From NCBI GenBank assembly GCA_905215965.1, contig CAJMSD010000008.1, positions 65,740 through 129,739 of the forward strand: a stretch of 64,000 nucleotides of DNA, written 5' to 3'. Positions 52,778 to 60,362 of this stretch are shown here, piece after piece. The position numbers and the translations under genes were made by a program. Source of the stretch: an uncultured bacterium. GTDB lineage: Bacteria; Bacillota; Clostridia; Oscillospirales; Ruminococcaceae. Within the stretch, counting starts at the first letter, position 1. Every line of letters begins with the position of its first letter. A model generated the notes under the pieces. That model saw nothing but the letters and a program-made list of their open reading frames with translations. It was not told the DNA's origin and did no database searches.

Positions 52778-53740
52778 ATGAAATATGCACAGCTTGGAAA
52801 TTCCGGAATAAATGTATCGCAGCTCTGCGTAGGCTGCATGAGCTTCGGCAAGCCGTCCGAGGATTTTCATCAATGGACGCTGAATCCTGAAGAAACCGAA
52901 ACGATCGTAAAAAAGGCACTTGACCTTGGTATCAATTTCTTTGATACCGCCAACTGCTACTCTCACGGCACAAGCGAGGAATATCTCGGTCAGGCTCTTA
53001 AAAAGAATATCTCCCGCGACAAGGCGATAATAGCCACAAAGGTTTATTTTAATGAAGGACATCTCTCGAAAGAGGCTATAAACCGCGAAATCGACGGTTC
53101 GCTGAAACGTCTCGGCACAGATTACGTCGATCTTTATATCATTCACAGATTTGATTACAATACTCCGATCGAGGAAACTATGGAAGCTCTTGACGGACTT
53201 GTCAAAGCAGGAAAAGTACGCGCTTTAGGAGCTTCTGCAATGTACGGCTATCAGTTCCACAATATGCAGCTTGCCGCCGAGAAAAACGGCTGGACAAAAT
53301 TTGTTTCAATGCAGAATCACTATAATATGCTTTACCGCGAGGACGAACGCGAGCTGATCCCAATCTGCCGTCAGTATAACGCCGCGCTCACGCCTTACAG
53401 TCCGCTTGCGGCAGGCAGACTTGCACGTCCCGAATGGCATACAGATTCAAAACGCAGTCAGACTGATAAAACAGCTGCGCAGAAATACGACAGCACGCAG
53501 GAAAAAGACTCGTTAATTGTAAAGCGAGTTGCGGAGATCGCCGACAAGTATGATTCTACAATGTCACAGATCTCAATTGCATGGCTGCTTTCAAAGGGAG
53601 TAACCTCTCCGATCATCGGAGCAACAAAAGCTAAGTATTTTGACGATGCGGCAAAAGCTGTAGATATTTCGCTTTCACAGGAAGATATCAACTATCTTGA
53701 GGCATTGTATATTCCGCATAAGATAGTTGGAGCATTATAA
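52778..53740 (+). CDS. Aldo/keto reductase
   Basis: NADPH-dependent carbonyl reductase of the AKR11/YghZ-like type. LGNSGINVSQLCVGCMSFG, FFDTANCYSHGTSEEYLGQAL (Asp/Tyr), ATKVYFNEG (Lys), DLYIIHRFDYNTPIEETMEAL (His), TSPIIGATK near the end. 320 residues. 12 bases after the flavodoxin. Confidence 0.95.
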   Translation: MKYAQLGNSGINVSQLCVGCMSFGKPSEDFHQWTLNPEETETIVKKALDLGINFFDTANCYSHGTSEEYLGQALKKNISRDKAIIATKVYFNEGHLSKEAINREIDGSLKRLGTDYVDLYIIHRFDYNTPIEETMEALDGLVKAGKVRALGASAMYGYQFHNMQLAAEKNGWTKFVSMQNHYNMLYREDERELIPICRQYNAALTPYSPLAAGRLARPEWHTDSKRSQTDKTAAQKYDSTQEKDSLIVKRVAEIADKYDSTMSQISIAWLLSKGVTSPIIGATKAKYFDDAAKAVDISLSQEDINYLEALYIPHKIVGAL

Positions 53741-53758
53741 TCAAGGAGGAATAATTTT

Positions 53759-54169
53759 ATGAATATAAAAGAAATGAGCGTATTCCCGACAGGAAGCTCA
53801 AACGACGCGTTTGCGCAGTATTTTATCGGACAAAGCTATTTGAATATGCTTTCCACCGAACAGGCTGCGATCGGCAACGTTACCTTCGAACCGGGCTGCC
53901 GCAACAACTGGCATATTCATCATTCGGACAAGGGCGGCGGACAGATACTGCTCGTTACAGCCGGATCGGGTTGGTATCAGGAATGGGGAAAGCCTGCAAG
54001 AAAGCTTGCTCCCGGCGACGTTGTGAATATTCCCGCAAACGTTAAGCATTGGCACGGTGCGGCGGCAGATTCATGGTTCCAGCATCTTGCGGTAGAAGTG
54101 CCGGGAGAAAACTGCAAAAACGAATGGTGCGAACCTGTAGGCGATGAAGAATATAAAAATTTGAAATGA
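53759..54169 (+). CDS. Cupin domain protein
   Basis: Single-domain cupin, 136 residues. Metal-binding motif NNWHIHHSDKGGGQILLVTAGSG and the second GDVVNIPANVKHWHGA. Such cupins next to carboxymuconolactone decarboxylase-like genes are common in Firmicutes redox operons; function not defined. Confidence 0.93.
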   Translation: MNIKEMSVFPTGSSNDAFAQYFIGQSYLNMLSTEQAAIGNVTFEPGCRNNWHIHHSDKGGGQILLVTAGSGWYQEWGKPARKLAPGDVVNIPANVKHWHGAAADSWFQHLAVEVPGENCKNEWCEPVGDEEYKNLK

Positions 54170-54178
54170 GGTGTTTTT

Positions 54179-54502
54179 ATGGCAAAGGTAACGGCAGGCA
54201 GAGATGAACTCGGCACATTTGCTCCAAAGTTTGCAGAGCTGAACGATGATGTGCTTTTCGGAGAGGTATGGTCAAGAGAGGATAAATTATCCGCACGAGA
54301 CAGAAGCATCGTTACCGTGACCGCTCTTATGGCAAGCGGAATTCTTGACAGTTCGTTAAAGTTCCATATTCAGAATGCCAAGAATCACGGAGTAACAAAA
54401 GAAGAAATGACAGAGATCATTACTCATGCCGCATTTTATGCAGGCTGGCCGAAAGCATGGGCAGCGTTCAGAATGGCAAAAGAAGTCTGGGGGGAAGAAT
54501 AA
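54179..54502 (+). CDS. Carboxymuconolactone decarboxylase (AhpD-like) family protein
   Basis: 107-residue helical protein. SARDRSIVTVTALMASG and HIQNAKNHGVTKEEMTEIITHAAFYAGWPKAW match the CMD fold. The redox CxxC of AhpD is absent, so a peroxidase role is unlikely. Shares one base with the next start. Confidence 0.92.
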   Translation: MAKVTAGRDELGTFAPKFAELNDDVLFGEVWSREDKLSARDRSIVTVTALMASGILDSSLKFHIQNAKNHGVTKEEMTEIITHAAFYAGWPKAWAAFRMAKEVWGEE

Positions 54503-55038
54503 TGAAAAACGTATTGATCATTTCGGCAAGTCCGAGAAAAGGCGGTAATTCAGATATACTCTGCGACCGTTTCGCACAGGGAGCTGAGGAAAGCGGTCAT
54601 AAGGTAGAAAAAATATTTGTTGCATCCAAAAATATTGGATACTGCCGCGGCTGCGGAGTCTGCAATTCTACTCACAAATGCGTGCAGAAAGACGATATGG
54701 CGGAAATACTTGAAAAAATGATTCAGGCTGACGTTATCGTTCTGGCAACTCCGGTATATTTCTATTCTATGGACGGACAGATGAAAACCTTTATTGACCG
54801 TACCGTTCCGAGATATACGGAGATAAGCAATAAGGATTTCTATTTCATCATGACGGCGGCAGATACGGAAAAGTCCAATCTGGAGCGCACTATGGAGACG
54901 TTCCGCGGATTTACCGAGGGTTGCCTTGACGGTGCAAGAGAAGCAGGAATTATTTACGGTACAGGCGCATGGAATGTTGGAGAAATTAAATCCACTCCCG
55001 CGTATGAAGAAGCATATAAAATGGGAAGGAGCATTTGA
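54502..55038 (+). CDS. NAD(P)H-dependent flavin oxidoreductase (flavodoxin fold)
   Basis: FMN reductase-like. ISASPRKGGNSDILCDRFAQG (phosphate loop), CRGCGVCNSTHKCVQKDDM (a Cys-rich stretch CRGCGVCxxxxKC typical of multimeric flavodoxins), TPVYFYSMDGQMKTFIDR. 178 residues; the frame extends upstream, but ATG 54502 overlaps the preceding stop and gives the family start MKNVLIISASPR. Confidence 0.94.
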   Translation: MKNVLIISASPRKGGNSDILCDRFAQGAEESGHKVEKIFVASKNIGYCRGCGVCNSTHKCVQKDDMAEILEKMIQADVIVLATPVYFYSMDGQMKTFIDRTVPRYTEISNKDFYFIMTAADTEKSNLERTMETFRGFTEGCLDGAREAGIIYGTGAWNVGEIKSTPAYEEAYKMGRSI

Positions 55039-55040
55039 AC

Positions 55041-55880
55041 ATGGAATATGTAACATTGAATAATGGCGTTAAAATGCCGAAATTAGGCTATGGAGTTTAT
55101 CAGGTCGATCCTGCCGAAGCGGAAAGATGCGTGCTTGACGCGATCAGTGTTGGATACCGTTCCATTGATACTGCTCAGGCTTATGCAAATGAAGAGGGCG
55201 TAGGAAACGCGATAGTTAAATGCGGCGTTACCCGTGAGGAGCTGTTCATCACTACTAAAGTTTGGATTAGCAACGCAGGATATGAAAAGGCAAAAGCGTC
55301 TATTGACGAGTCCCTGCGCAAGCTGAAAACAGACTATATAGATCTGCTTCTTATTCATCAGCCCTTCGGCGACTACTACGGAACATACCGCGCTATGGAA
55401 GAGGCGTACAAGGCAGGAAAGGTAAAGGCTATCGGCGTGTCCAACTTCTACCCTGACAGATTTATTGATATCCAACATTTTGCGGAGATAAAGCCGGCTG
55501 TAAATCAGATCGAAACCCATGTATTCCAGCAGCAGAAAACCGCAAAGAAATACCTCCAAAAGTACGGCGCACAGATCGAATCGTGGGGACCGTTTGCCGA
55601 GGGAAAAAACGACTACTTCAATAATCCCGTTTTAAAGGAGATCGGTGCAAAGTACGGTAAATCAACGGCACAGGTCGCTTTGCGCTTCTTGATCCAAAGT
55701 GATGTTGTTGTAATTCCGAAGTCAACTCATAAGAAAAGAATGGAAGAAAATTTCAACGTTTTCGACTTTGCTCTGACTGCTGACGATATGACTGCTATCG
55801 AAGCGCTTGACGGCGGCGAAAGTCTGTTTTTCTCGCACTACAATCCCGAAAATGTTGAGTGGTTTATGACAATGGCATAA
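55041..55880 (+). CDS. Aldo/keto reductase (AKR5-like)
   Basis: 2,5-diketo-gluconate reductase-like. LNNGVKMPKLGYGVYQV, GYRSIDTAQAYANEEGVGNAI, TTKVWISNAGYEK, DLLLIHQPFGDYYGTYRAMEE, AIGVSNFYPDRF, VVIPKSTHKKRMEEN. 279 residues from ATG 55041 (GGAAGGAG before it; TTG at 55035 is a poorer start). Last gene of the operon. Confidence 0.95.
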   Translation: MEYVTLNNGVKMPKLGYGVYQVDPAEAERCVLDAISVGYRSIDTAQAYANEEGVGNAIVKCGVTREELFITTKVWISNAGYEKAKASIDESLRKLKTDYIDLLLIHQPFGDYYGTYRAMEEAYKAGKVKAIGVSNFYPDRFIDIQHFAEIKPAVNQIETHVFQQQKTAKKYLQKYGAQIESWGPFAEGKNDYFNNPVLKEIGAKYGKSTAQVALRFLIQSDVVVIPKSTHKKRMEENFNVFDFALTADDMTAIEALDGGESLFFSHYNPENVEWFMTMA

Positions 55881-55901
55881 AAATTTCGGCTGAAAAATTA
55901 T

Positions 55902-55945
55902 GAGCTGCCATACCTTACGAAAAGGTACGGCAGCTCTGTTTTATT
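55902..55945 (+). terminator. Terminator after the redox operon
   Basis: GAGCTGCC-TACCTT / AAGGTA-GGCAGCTC stem followed by TGTTTT; also lies between converging genes. Confidence 0.9.
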
Positions 55946-55969
55946 AAGCACTCAATATACGATTTCTAA

Positions 55970-56506
55970 TTAATAGTTTTCAGCATGGATCTCAAAATAG
56001 CTCTGCGGATGCGCGCATACAGGGCAAACCTCAGGAGCCTTTGTGCCTACGATAATATGACCGCAGTTACGGCACTCCCAAACCTTTACCTCGCTTTTTT
56101 CAAATACAGCTGCCGTCTCAATATTTTTCAGCAGAGCACGGTAACGCTCTTCGTGATGCTTTTCAATTGCAGCCACCATGCGGAATTTTTTTGCAAGCTC
56201 GGGAAATCCCTCTTCTTCGGCTGTCTTAGCAAATCCCTCATACATATCTGTCCATTCGTAATTTTCACCATCGGCAGCAGCCGCAAGATTAGCCGAAGTA
56301 TCGCCGATACCTTTAAGCTCCTTAAACCACATTTTAGCGTGCTCTTTCTCATTGTCGGCAGTTTTCAGAAACAGCGATGCGATCTGCTCATAGCCTTCTT
56401 TTTTTGCCACGGAAGCAAAATAGGTATACTTGTTTCGTGCCTGAGACTCTCCTGCAAAAGCTGCTTCAAGATTTTTTTCTGTTTGTGTTCCTGCATAAGA
56501 TTTCAT
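55970..56506 (-). CDS. rbr: Rubrerythrin
   Basis: Anaerobic peroxide reductase. Ferritin-like diiron domain (residues 1-~140: EKNLEAAFAGESQARNKY, NEKEHAKMWFKE, EKHHEERYRALL) and a C-terminal rubredoxin-like domain (WECRNCGHI...CPVCAHPQSYFE). 178 residues. GGAGG before ATG. Protects against oxygen and H2O2; fits a strict anaerobe. Confidence 0.97.
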   Translation of the reverse strand: MKSYAGTQTEKNLEAAFAGESQARNKYTYFASVAKKEGYEQIASLFLKTADNEKEHAKMWFKELKGIGDTSANLAAAADGENYEWTDMYEGFAKTAEEEGFPELAKKFRMVAAIEKHHEERYRALLKNIETAAVFEKSEVKVWECRNCGHIIVGTKAPEVCPVCAHPQSYFEIHAENY

Positions 56507-56589
56507 ATTAGTATCCTCCGTTTTATTAATTTTTCAGTGAATATTCCGATAACGAGAATCCACTGTTTTTTCCGACATATACCGATATT

Positions 56590-56618
56590 ATTATAGCTCT
56601 ATTTTTCAAAAAAGTCAA
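56590..56618 (-). promoter_or_regulatory. rbr promoter
   Basis: Minus strand TTGACT (56613-56618), 17 bases, TATAAT (56590-56595). Confidence 0.8.
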
Positions 56619-56687
56619 GGTGTTATTGAAGAGAGGCCGCCAATAATCCGCTCCCTGACATTTTCGTTAATAGAAAAGTAATTATTC

Positions 56688-56716
56688 TTGTATTTTCCGG
56701 GAATATATGTTATAAT
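56688..56716 (+). promoter_or_regulatory. Promoter of the DtxR-like/murL/murD2 operon
   Basis: TTGTAT (56688-56693), 17 bases, TATAAT (56711-56716). Confidence 0.75.
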
Positions 56717-56746
56717 AAAATTAATATAATTTTAGGAGTTGATTTT

Positions 56747-57133
56747 ATGGCAGTCACCGAAGCAGTTGAAAATTATCTTGAGACAATATTGATACTCTCC
56801 GAATTGCAGCCCGAGGTTCATGCGATAGATATATGTTCCTATCTTGGATATTCGCGTCCGACCGTATCGATAATACTGAAAAAAATGAAAGATGATAACC
56901 TTGTAACTGTTGACAGCGACAACCATATTCAGCTTACAGGCGAAGGCAAAATAATTGCCGAGCGTATGTACGAACGGCATACGATCATATCCGAAATTCT
57001 TATGCGGCTCGGAGTAAACAAAGAAACTGCAATTGCCGATGCGTGTAAAATCGAACATGATATAAGCGACGAAACCTTTAACGCTTTTAAAAATCACTAT
57101 AAACAATATGAAAAAAAGCCTGACAACGTCTGA
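56747..57133 (+). CDS. DtxR/MntR family metal-dependent regulator
   Basis: Winged-helix regulator: TEAVENYLETILILSEL, IDICSYLGYSRPTVSIILKKMKDDNLV (HTH), LTGEGKIIAERMYERHTIISEILMRLG and CKIEHDIS, the Glu/His metal site. 128 residues, without the C-terminal SH3-like domain, so MntR-like in length. Lies immediately before the MurL/MurD2 genes on the same strand (25 bases to the murL ATG), a pairing I do not know from elsewhere; Mn or Fe is the likely ligand. Confidence 0.88.
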   Translation: MAVTEAVENYLETILILSELQPEVHAIDICSYLGYSRPTVSIILKKMKDDNLVTVDSDNHIQLTGEGKIIAERMYERHTIISEILMRLGVNKETAIADACKIEHDISDETFNAFKNHYKQYEKKPDNV

Positions 57134-57158
57134 GGTGAATTTAGGAGGCAAAACGTAT

Positions 57159-58538
57159 ATGGATAAATTTTTTGAATTCAGAAAAAAGCATCCGATATTT
57201 TTATATAAAAATTATCATATAACCGAAAATATCGACAGCATTGATATAGTTTATGACTTCGAGATCCCAGAGCTTGCGGAATTTCACCCGAGCTGGAGCT
57301 TTGTCAAGCCTAAGAATTGCAGCATAAAAAATGATCTTACATTTGAACGAATTGCTTTTTCCCTTGGAATGGTCGAAGCAGTCAGCTATTGGAAATCTGT
57401 TTGCTCGCCCGAAATGAGAGTGGAATGCGGCGAACTGGATACGGAACAGATAAAGTGGTGGAAAAAGCTTTATTTTATGGGACTTGGCGAGTTTTTCTAT
57501 ATTAATCATATTCAAACGGATATGGAAAACTTTATGAATATAAGCTGTAACGGCAGCTTTAAGAATACCGTTGAAAAATCAAACGCTCCCATCGGCTGTC
57601 TCGTTCCGATAGGCGGCGGAAAGGACTCGGCTCTTACTATTGAGACCTTGAAAAACGCAGGAATAAAATGCAAATGCTATTCAATCAACAAGCGCGTTTC
57701 TGTAAGAGATACCGTTTTGACTGCCGGTCTTAATGAATCCGATCTGATCTATTCACGCCGAAACTTCGACCGCTCGCTTATAAAGCTGAACGAAAAAGGA
57801 TATCTGAACGGTCATACTCCCTTTTCCGCAATAGTTGCGTTTTCTGCCGAGATAACCGCTTATCTCAATGATCTTAAATATATCGTGCTTTCAAATGAAG
57901 CAAGCGCAAACGAAACTACAGTGATCGATTCAGATGTTAATCACCAGTATTCCAAGAGCTTTGAATTTGAAAACGATTTCCATAACTATGAAAGCAGATT
58001 TTTAAAAACAAATATTTACTATTTCAGTTTTTTGCGTCCGCTTTCCGAACTGCAAATTGCCAAAATGTTCGCCGCGCACAAAAAATATTTGCCCGTATTC
58101 AGAAGCTGTAATCTCGGAAGCAAGGTCTCGCCGGATATATGGTGCGCGGAATGTCCCAAATGCCTTTTTGTAAGCCTGATACTGTCTCCGTTCGTAACTT
58201 CGCAGGAGCTTACCGATATTTTCGGGAAAAATCTTATCGACGATGAAGATATGATCGATTATTTTACGGAACTTATCGGCAAAAGCGAGCATAAGCCTTT
58301 CGAATGCGTCGGCAGTATTGACGAGGTAAATCTTGCAGTTCAGATGACAATAAAAAAATATCTGAAGGAGAAAACGCCGATTCCGCTGCTTTTGGAGAAA
58401 TACATGGAAATGGGGCTCTATTCTCCCGATGGAATTGATGAAAAAGCTGAGGAATATATGTCAAAATACAACGACGTCAACCTGCTGCCCGAAAAATTTG
58501 AACTGATCTTAAAAGAAGAAATGGAGCGAATACTTTGA
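57159..58538 (+). CDS. murL: MurL-like UDP-MurNAc-L-Ala-L-Glu epimerase
   Basis: MurL, characterised in Xanthomonas oryzae, converts UDP-MurNAc-L-Ala-L-Glu to the D-Glu form in an ATP-dependent way, giving D-Glu for peptidoglycan without glutamate racemase. Here a PP-loop-type nucleotide motif PIGGGKDSALTIE (Gly152-Ser157), FHPSWSF, VLSNEASANETT, FSFLRPLSELQIAKMF and a Cys cluster WCAECPKCLF are visible. 459 residues from ATG 57159 (GGAGG, 10 bases); an upstream ATG (57108) overlaps the DtxR gene. The next gene is a MurD homologue starting within its stop, exactly the MurL-MurD2 pairing, which is the main support. Confidence 0.8.
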   Translation: MDKFFEFRKKHPIFLYKNYHITENIDSIDIVYDFEIPELAEFHPSWSFVKPKNCSIKNDLTFERIAFSLGMVEAVSYWKSVCSPEMRVECGELDTEQIKWWKKLYFMGLGEFFYINHIQTDMENFMNISCNGSFKNTVEKSNAPIGCLVPIGGGKDSALTIETLKNAGIKCKCYSINKRVSVRDTVLTAGLNESDLIYSRRNFDRSLIKLNEKGYLNGHTPFSAIVAFSAEITAYLNDLKYIVLSNEASANETTVIDSDVNHQYSKSFEFENDFHNYESRFLKTNIYYFSFLRPLSELQIAKMFAAHKKYLPVFRSCNLGSKVSPDIWCAECPKCLFVSLILSPFVTSQELTDIFGKNLIDDEDMIDYFTELIGKSEHKPFECVGSIDEVNLAVQMTIKKYLKEKTPIPLLLEKYMEMGLYSPDGIDEKAEEYMSKYNDVNLLPEKFELILKEEMERIL

Positions 58539-59884
58539 ATAAATTTGTAGATTACCTGAAAAGCGTTACCGATAACAAAAAAATATGCATTCTCGGTTTT
58601 GGACGCGAAGGCTCTTCAACCTATAAAATGCTTAAAAAATATTGCAGCTGCAGATCTGTCACCATAGCTGATCTGAAAAATATTGACCGCGAGAAAAATA
58701 GTATTTCTGAAGATACACTTATTATTTCAGGAGAAAAATATCAGAATACTCTGAATGATTTCGATCTTGTTTTTAAAAGTCCGGGTATCGTGCTGAATAA
58801 AGATATCAAAGAGCTTGGTTGCGAGATAACTTCCGAAACACAGATATTTTTCACCTGCTACAGAGAACAGATCGTTGCCGTGACCGGAACTAAAGGAAAG
58901 AGTACGGTTTCTTCACTGATCTATCATGTTCTGAAAAATAAATATAAAGATTGTTATCTGGTTGGAAATATCGGTATTCCGGTATTTGATATCGCAGAAA
59001 ATGTCACGGATAAAACCATAGTTGTATGCGAGCTTTCCTGTCATCAGCTTGAATACATGACAGTCTCTCCGAAAACTGCCATGATGCTGAATATCTTTGA
59101 AGAGCATCTTGACCATTACGGTACAATGGAAAAGTATATTGCAGCCAAAAATAATATCTACCTTCATCAGCAAAAGGGCGATTATTATTACTGCAACTAC
59201 GATATCCGTCCAAACGAACATATAGCGCAAGTCTACACCATGTCAAATAAAGTCAAGGCAGCGGATTTCTTCATTAAGAATAAAGAGATCAGAGTAAGGT
59301 CACTGCCTGCATTTCTGATACCGACACAAAGAATAAAACTGCTTGGCGAACATAATCAGTATAATATAGCTGCAGCTTATGCGGTAGCGATTCAATACAA
59401 CGTAAATAATGAGGAATTCTATGACAGCTTGTGTACATTTCAGCCTCTTTCGCACCGCCTTGAATTTGTAGGAATAAAAAAAGGAATTGCATATTACGAC
59501 GATTCGATATCAACTGCCTGTGCCACGGCAATTGAAGCTCTTAAAAGCGTACCTAATCCAGATACGCTGCTTGTGGGCGGAATGGACAGAGGGATAGATT
59601 ACACTGAGCTTATCGATTTTCTTAACAGCAATTCCAATATAAATGTAATTTGTATGGAAGCTTCCGGAAAAAGAATTTACGATATCATTATGGATATTGA
59701 TTTTAATAAAAAGGAAAGGGTTCATTACGCAAAGCACCTTGAAGAGGCTGTAGTCCTTGCGTCCCAAATAACTCAAAAAGGAAAAAGCTGCATACTTTCA
59801 CCGGCAGCGGCAAGCTATGGTATTTTTAAAAATTTCGAAGAACGCGGAGACGTATTCAAACACCTTGTTGAAAGCCTGAGATAA
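58535..59884 (+). CDS. murD2: MurD2-like UDP-MurNAc-L-alanine--L-glutamate ligase
   Basis: Mur ligase homologous to MurD; with MurL it should add L-Glu, later epimerised. KICILGFGREGSSTYKML (N-terminal UDP-binding fold), ATP loop VAVTGTKGKSTVSSL (118-124), NIFEEHLDHYGTMEKY, LLGEHNQYNIAAAYAVA, SHRLEFVG, YYDDSISTACATAIEAL, LSPAAASYGIFKNFEERGDVF. 449 residues. TTG start overlapping the murL stop by 4 bases; GGAG lies 8 bases before it. A separate murD is probably in the dcw cluster elsewhere, or this is the only one. Confidence 0.88.
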   Translation: MNKFVDYLKSVTDNKKICILGFGREGSSTYKMLKKYCSCRSVTIADLKNIDREKNSISEDTLIISGEKYQNTLNDFDLVFKSPGIVLNKDIKELGCEITSETQIFFTCYREQIVAVTGTKGKSTVSSLIYHVLKNKYKDCYLVGNIGIPVFDIAENVTDKTIVVCELSCHQLEYMTVSPKTAMMLNIFEEHLDHYGTMEKYIAAKNNIYLHQQKGDYYYCNYDIRPNEHIAQVYTMSNKVKAADFFIKNKEIRVRSLPAFLIPTQRIKLLGEHNQYNIAAAYAVAIQYNVNNEEFYDSLCTFQPLSHRLEFVGIKKGIAYYDDSISTACATAIEALKSVPNPDTLLVGGMDRGIDYTELIDFLNSNSNINVICMEASGKRIYDIIMDIDFNKKERVHYAKHLEEAVVLASQITQKGKSCILSPAAASYGIFKNFEERGDVFKHLVESLR

Positions 59885-59904
59885 ACCGCCAAATAGAAGA
59901 AAAT

Positions 59905-59945
59905 TTAAGCGCGCAAAGATTTTAAATCTCTGTGCGCTAATTATA
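59905..59945. terminator. Hairpin between converging murD2 and thioesterase genes
   Basis: TTAAGCGCGCAAAGATTTTAAATCTCTGTGCGCTAA, a long stem near-symmetric on both strands; T-rich after it on the plus strand (TTATATTTG). Likely ends both transcripts. Confidence 0.7.
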
Positions 59946-59970
59946 TTTGTATCTGATTGTATCTGAATTT

Positions 59971-60357
59971 TTATTTGCTTAAAGCTTTCTGCATGAATTT
60001 TTCGGAATAAACAAGGAATCTCTTATGAGTTCCGCTGCCAATTTCTCCGGATTCGTCACAGGCAGAAACTTTGAAAGTGATCTCCCTGCCGTTTATTCCG
60101 ATAACTTCCGCAGCTGCTTTCACCGTCTTGCCGATCGGTGTAGCAGATATATGCTTCACATTAAGCTCAGTACCGACAGTAGTTTCGTCGCCCTCCAGAT
60201 ATTCAGCCATGCAATTGCAGGCGGCTTTTTCCATCAGCATTACCATTGACGGAGTTGAAAAAACTTCAAGACTGCCGCTTCCGACATTTGCTGCAAGGTC
60301 GTTCACTTCAACTTTCAGCTGTGCATTGCCGCAAGCTCCTATTTTCAATGTTTTCAT
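59971..60357 (-). CDS. FlK-like (fluoroacetyl-CoA thioesterase family) hotdog thioesterase
   Basis: 128-residue hotdog-fold protein. VFSTPSMVMLMEKAAC (Thr near catalytic site), ETTVGTELNVKHISATPIGKTVKAAAEV, the FlK-type Thr/Glu/His arrangement. True substrate is unlikely to be fluoroacetyl-CoA; such proteins in gut Firmicutes are generic short-acyl-CoA thioesterases. Lies 5 bases after the LTA-synthase-like gene and is probably co-transcribed. Confidence 0.85.
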   Translation of the reverse strand: MKTLKIGACGNAQLKVEVNDLAANVGSGSLEVFSTPSMVMLMEKAACNCMAEYLEGDETTVGTELNVKHISATPIGKTVKAAAEVIGINGREITFKVSACDESGEIGSGTHKRFLVYSEKFMQKALSK

Positions 60358-60362
60358 TTTAT

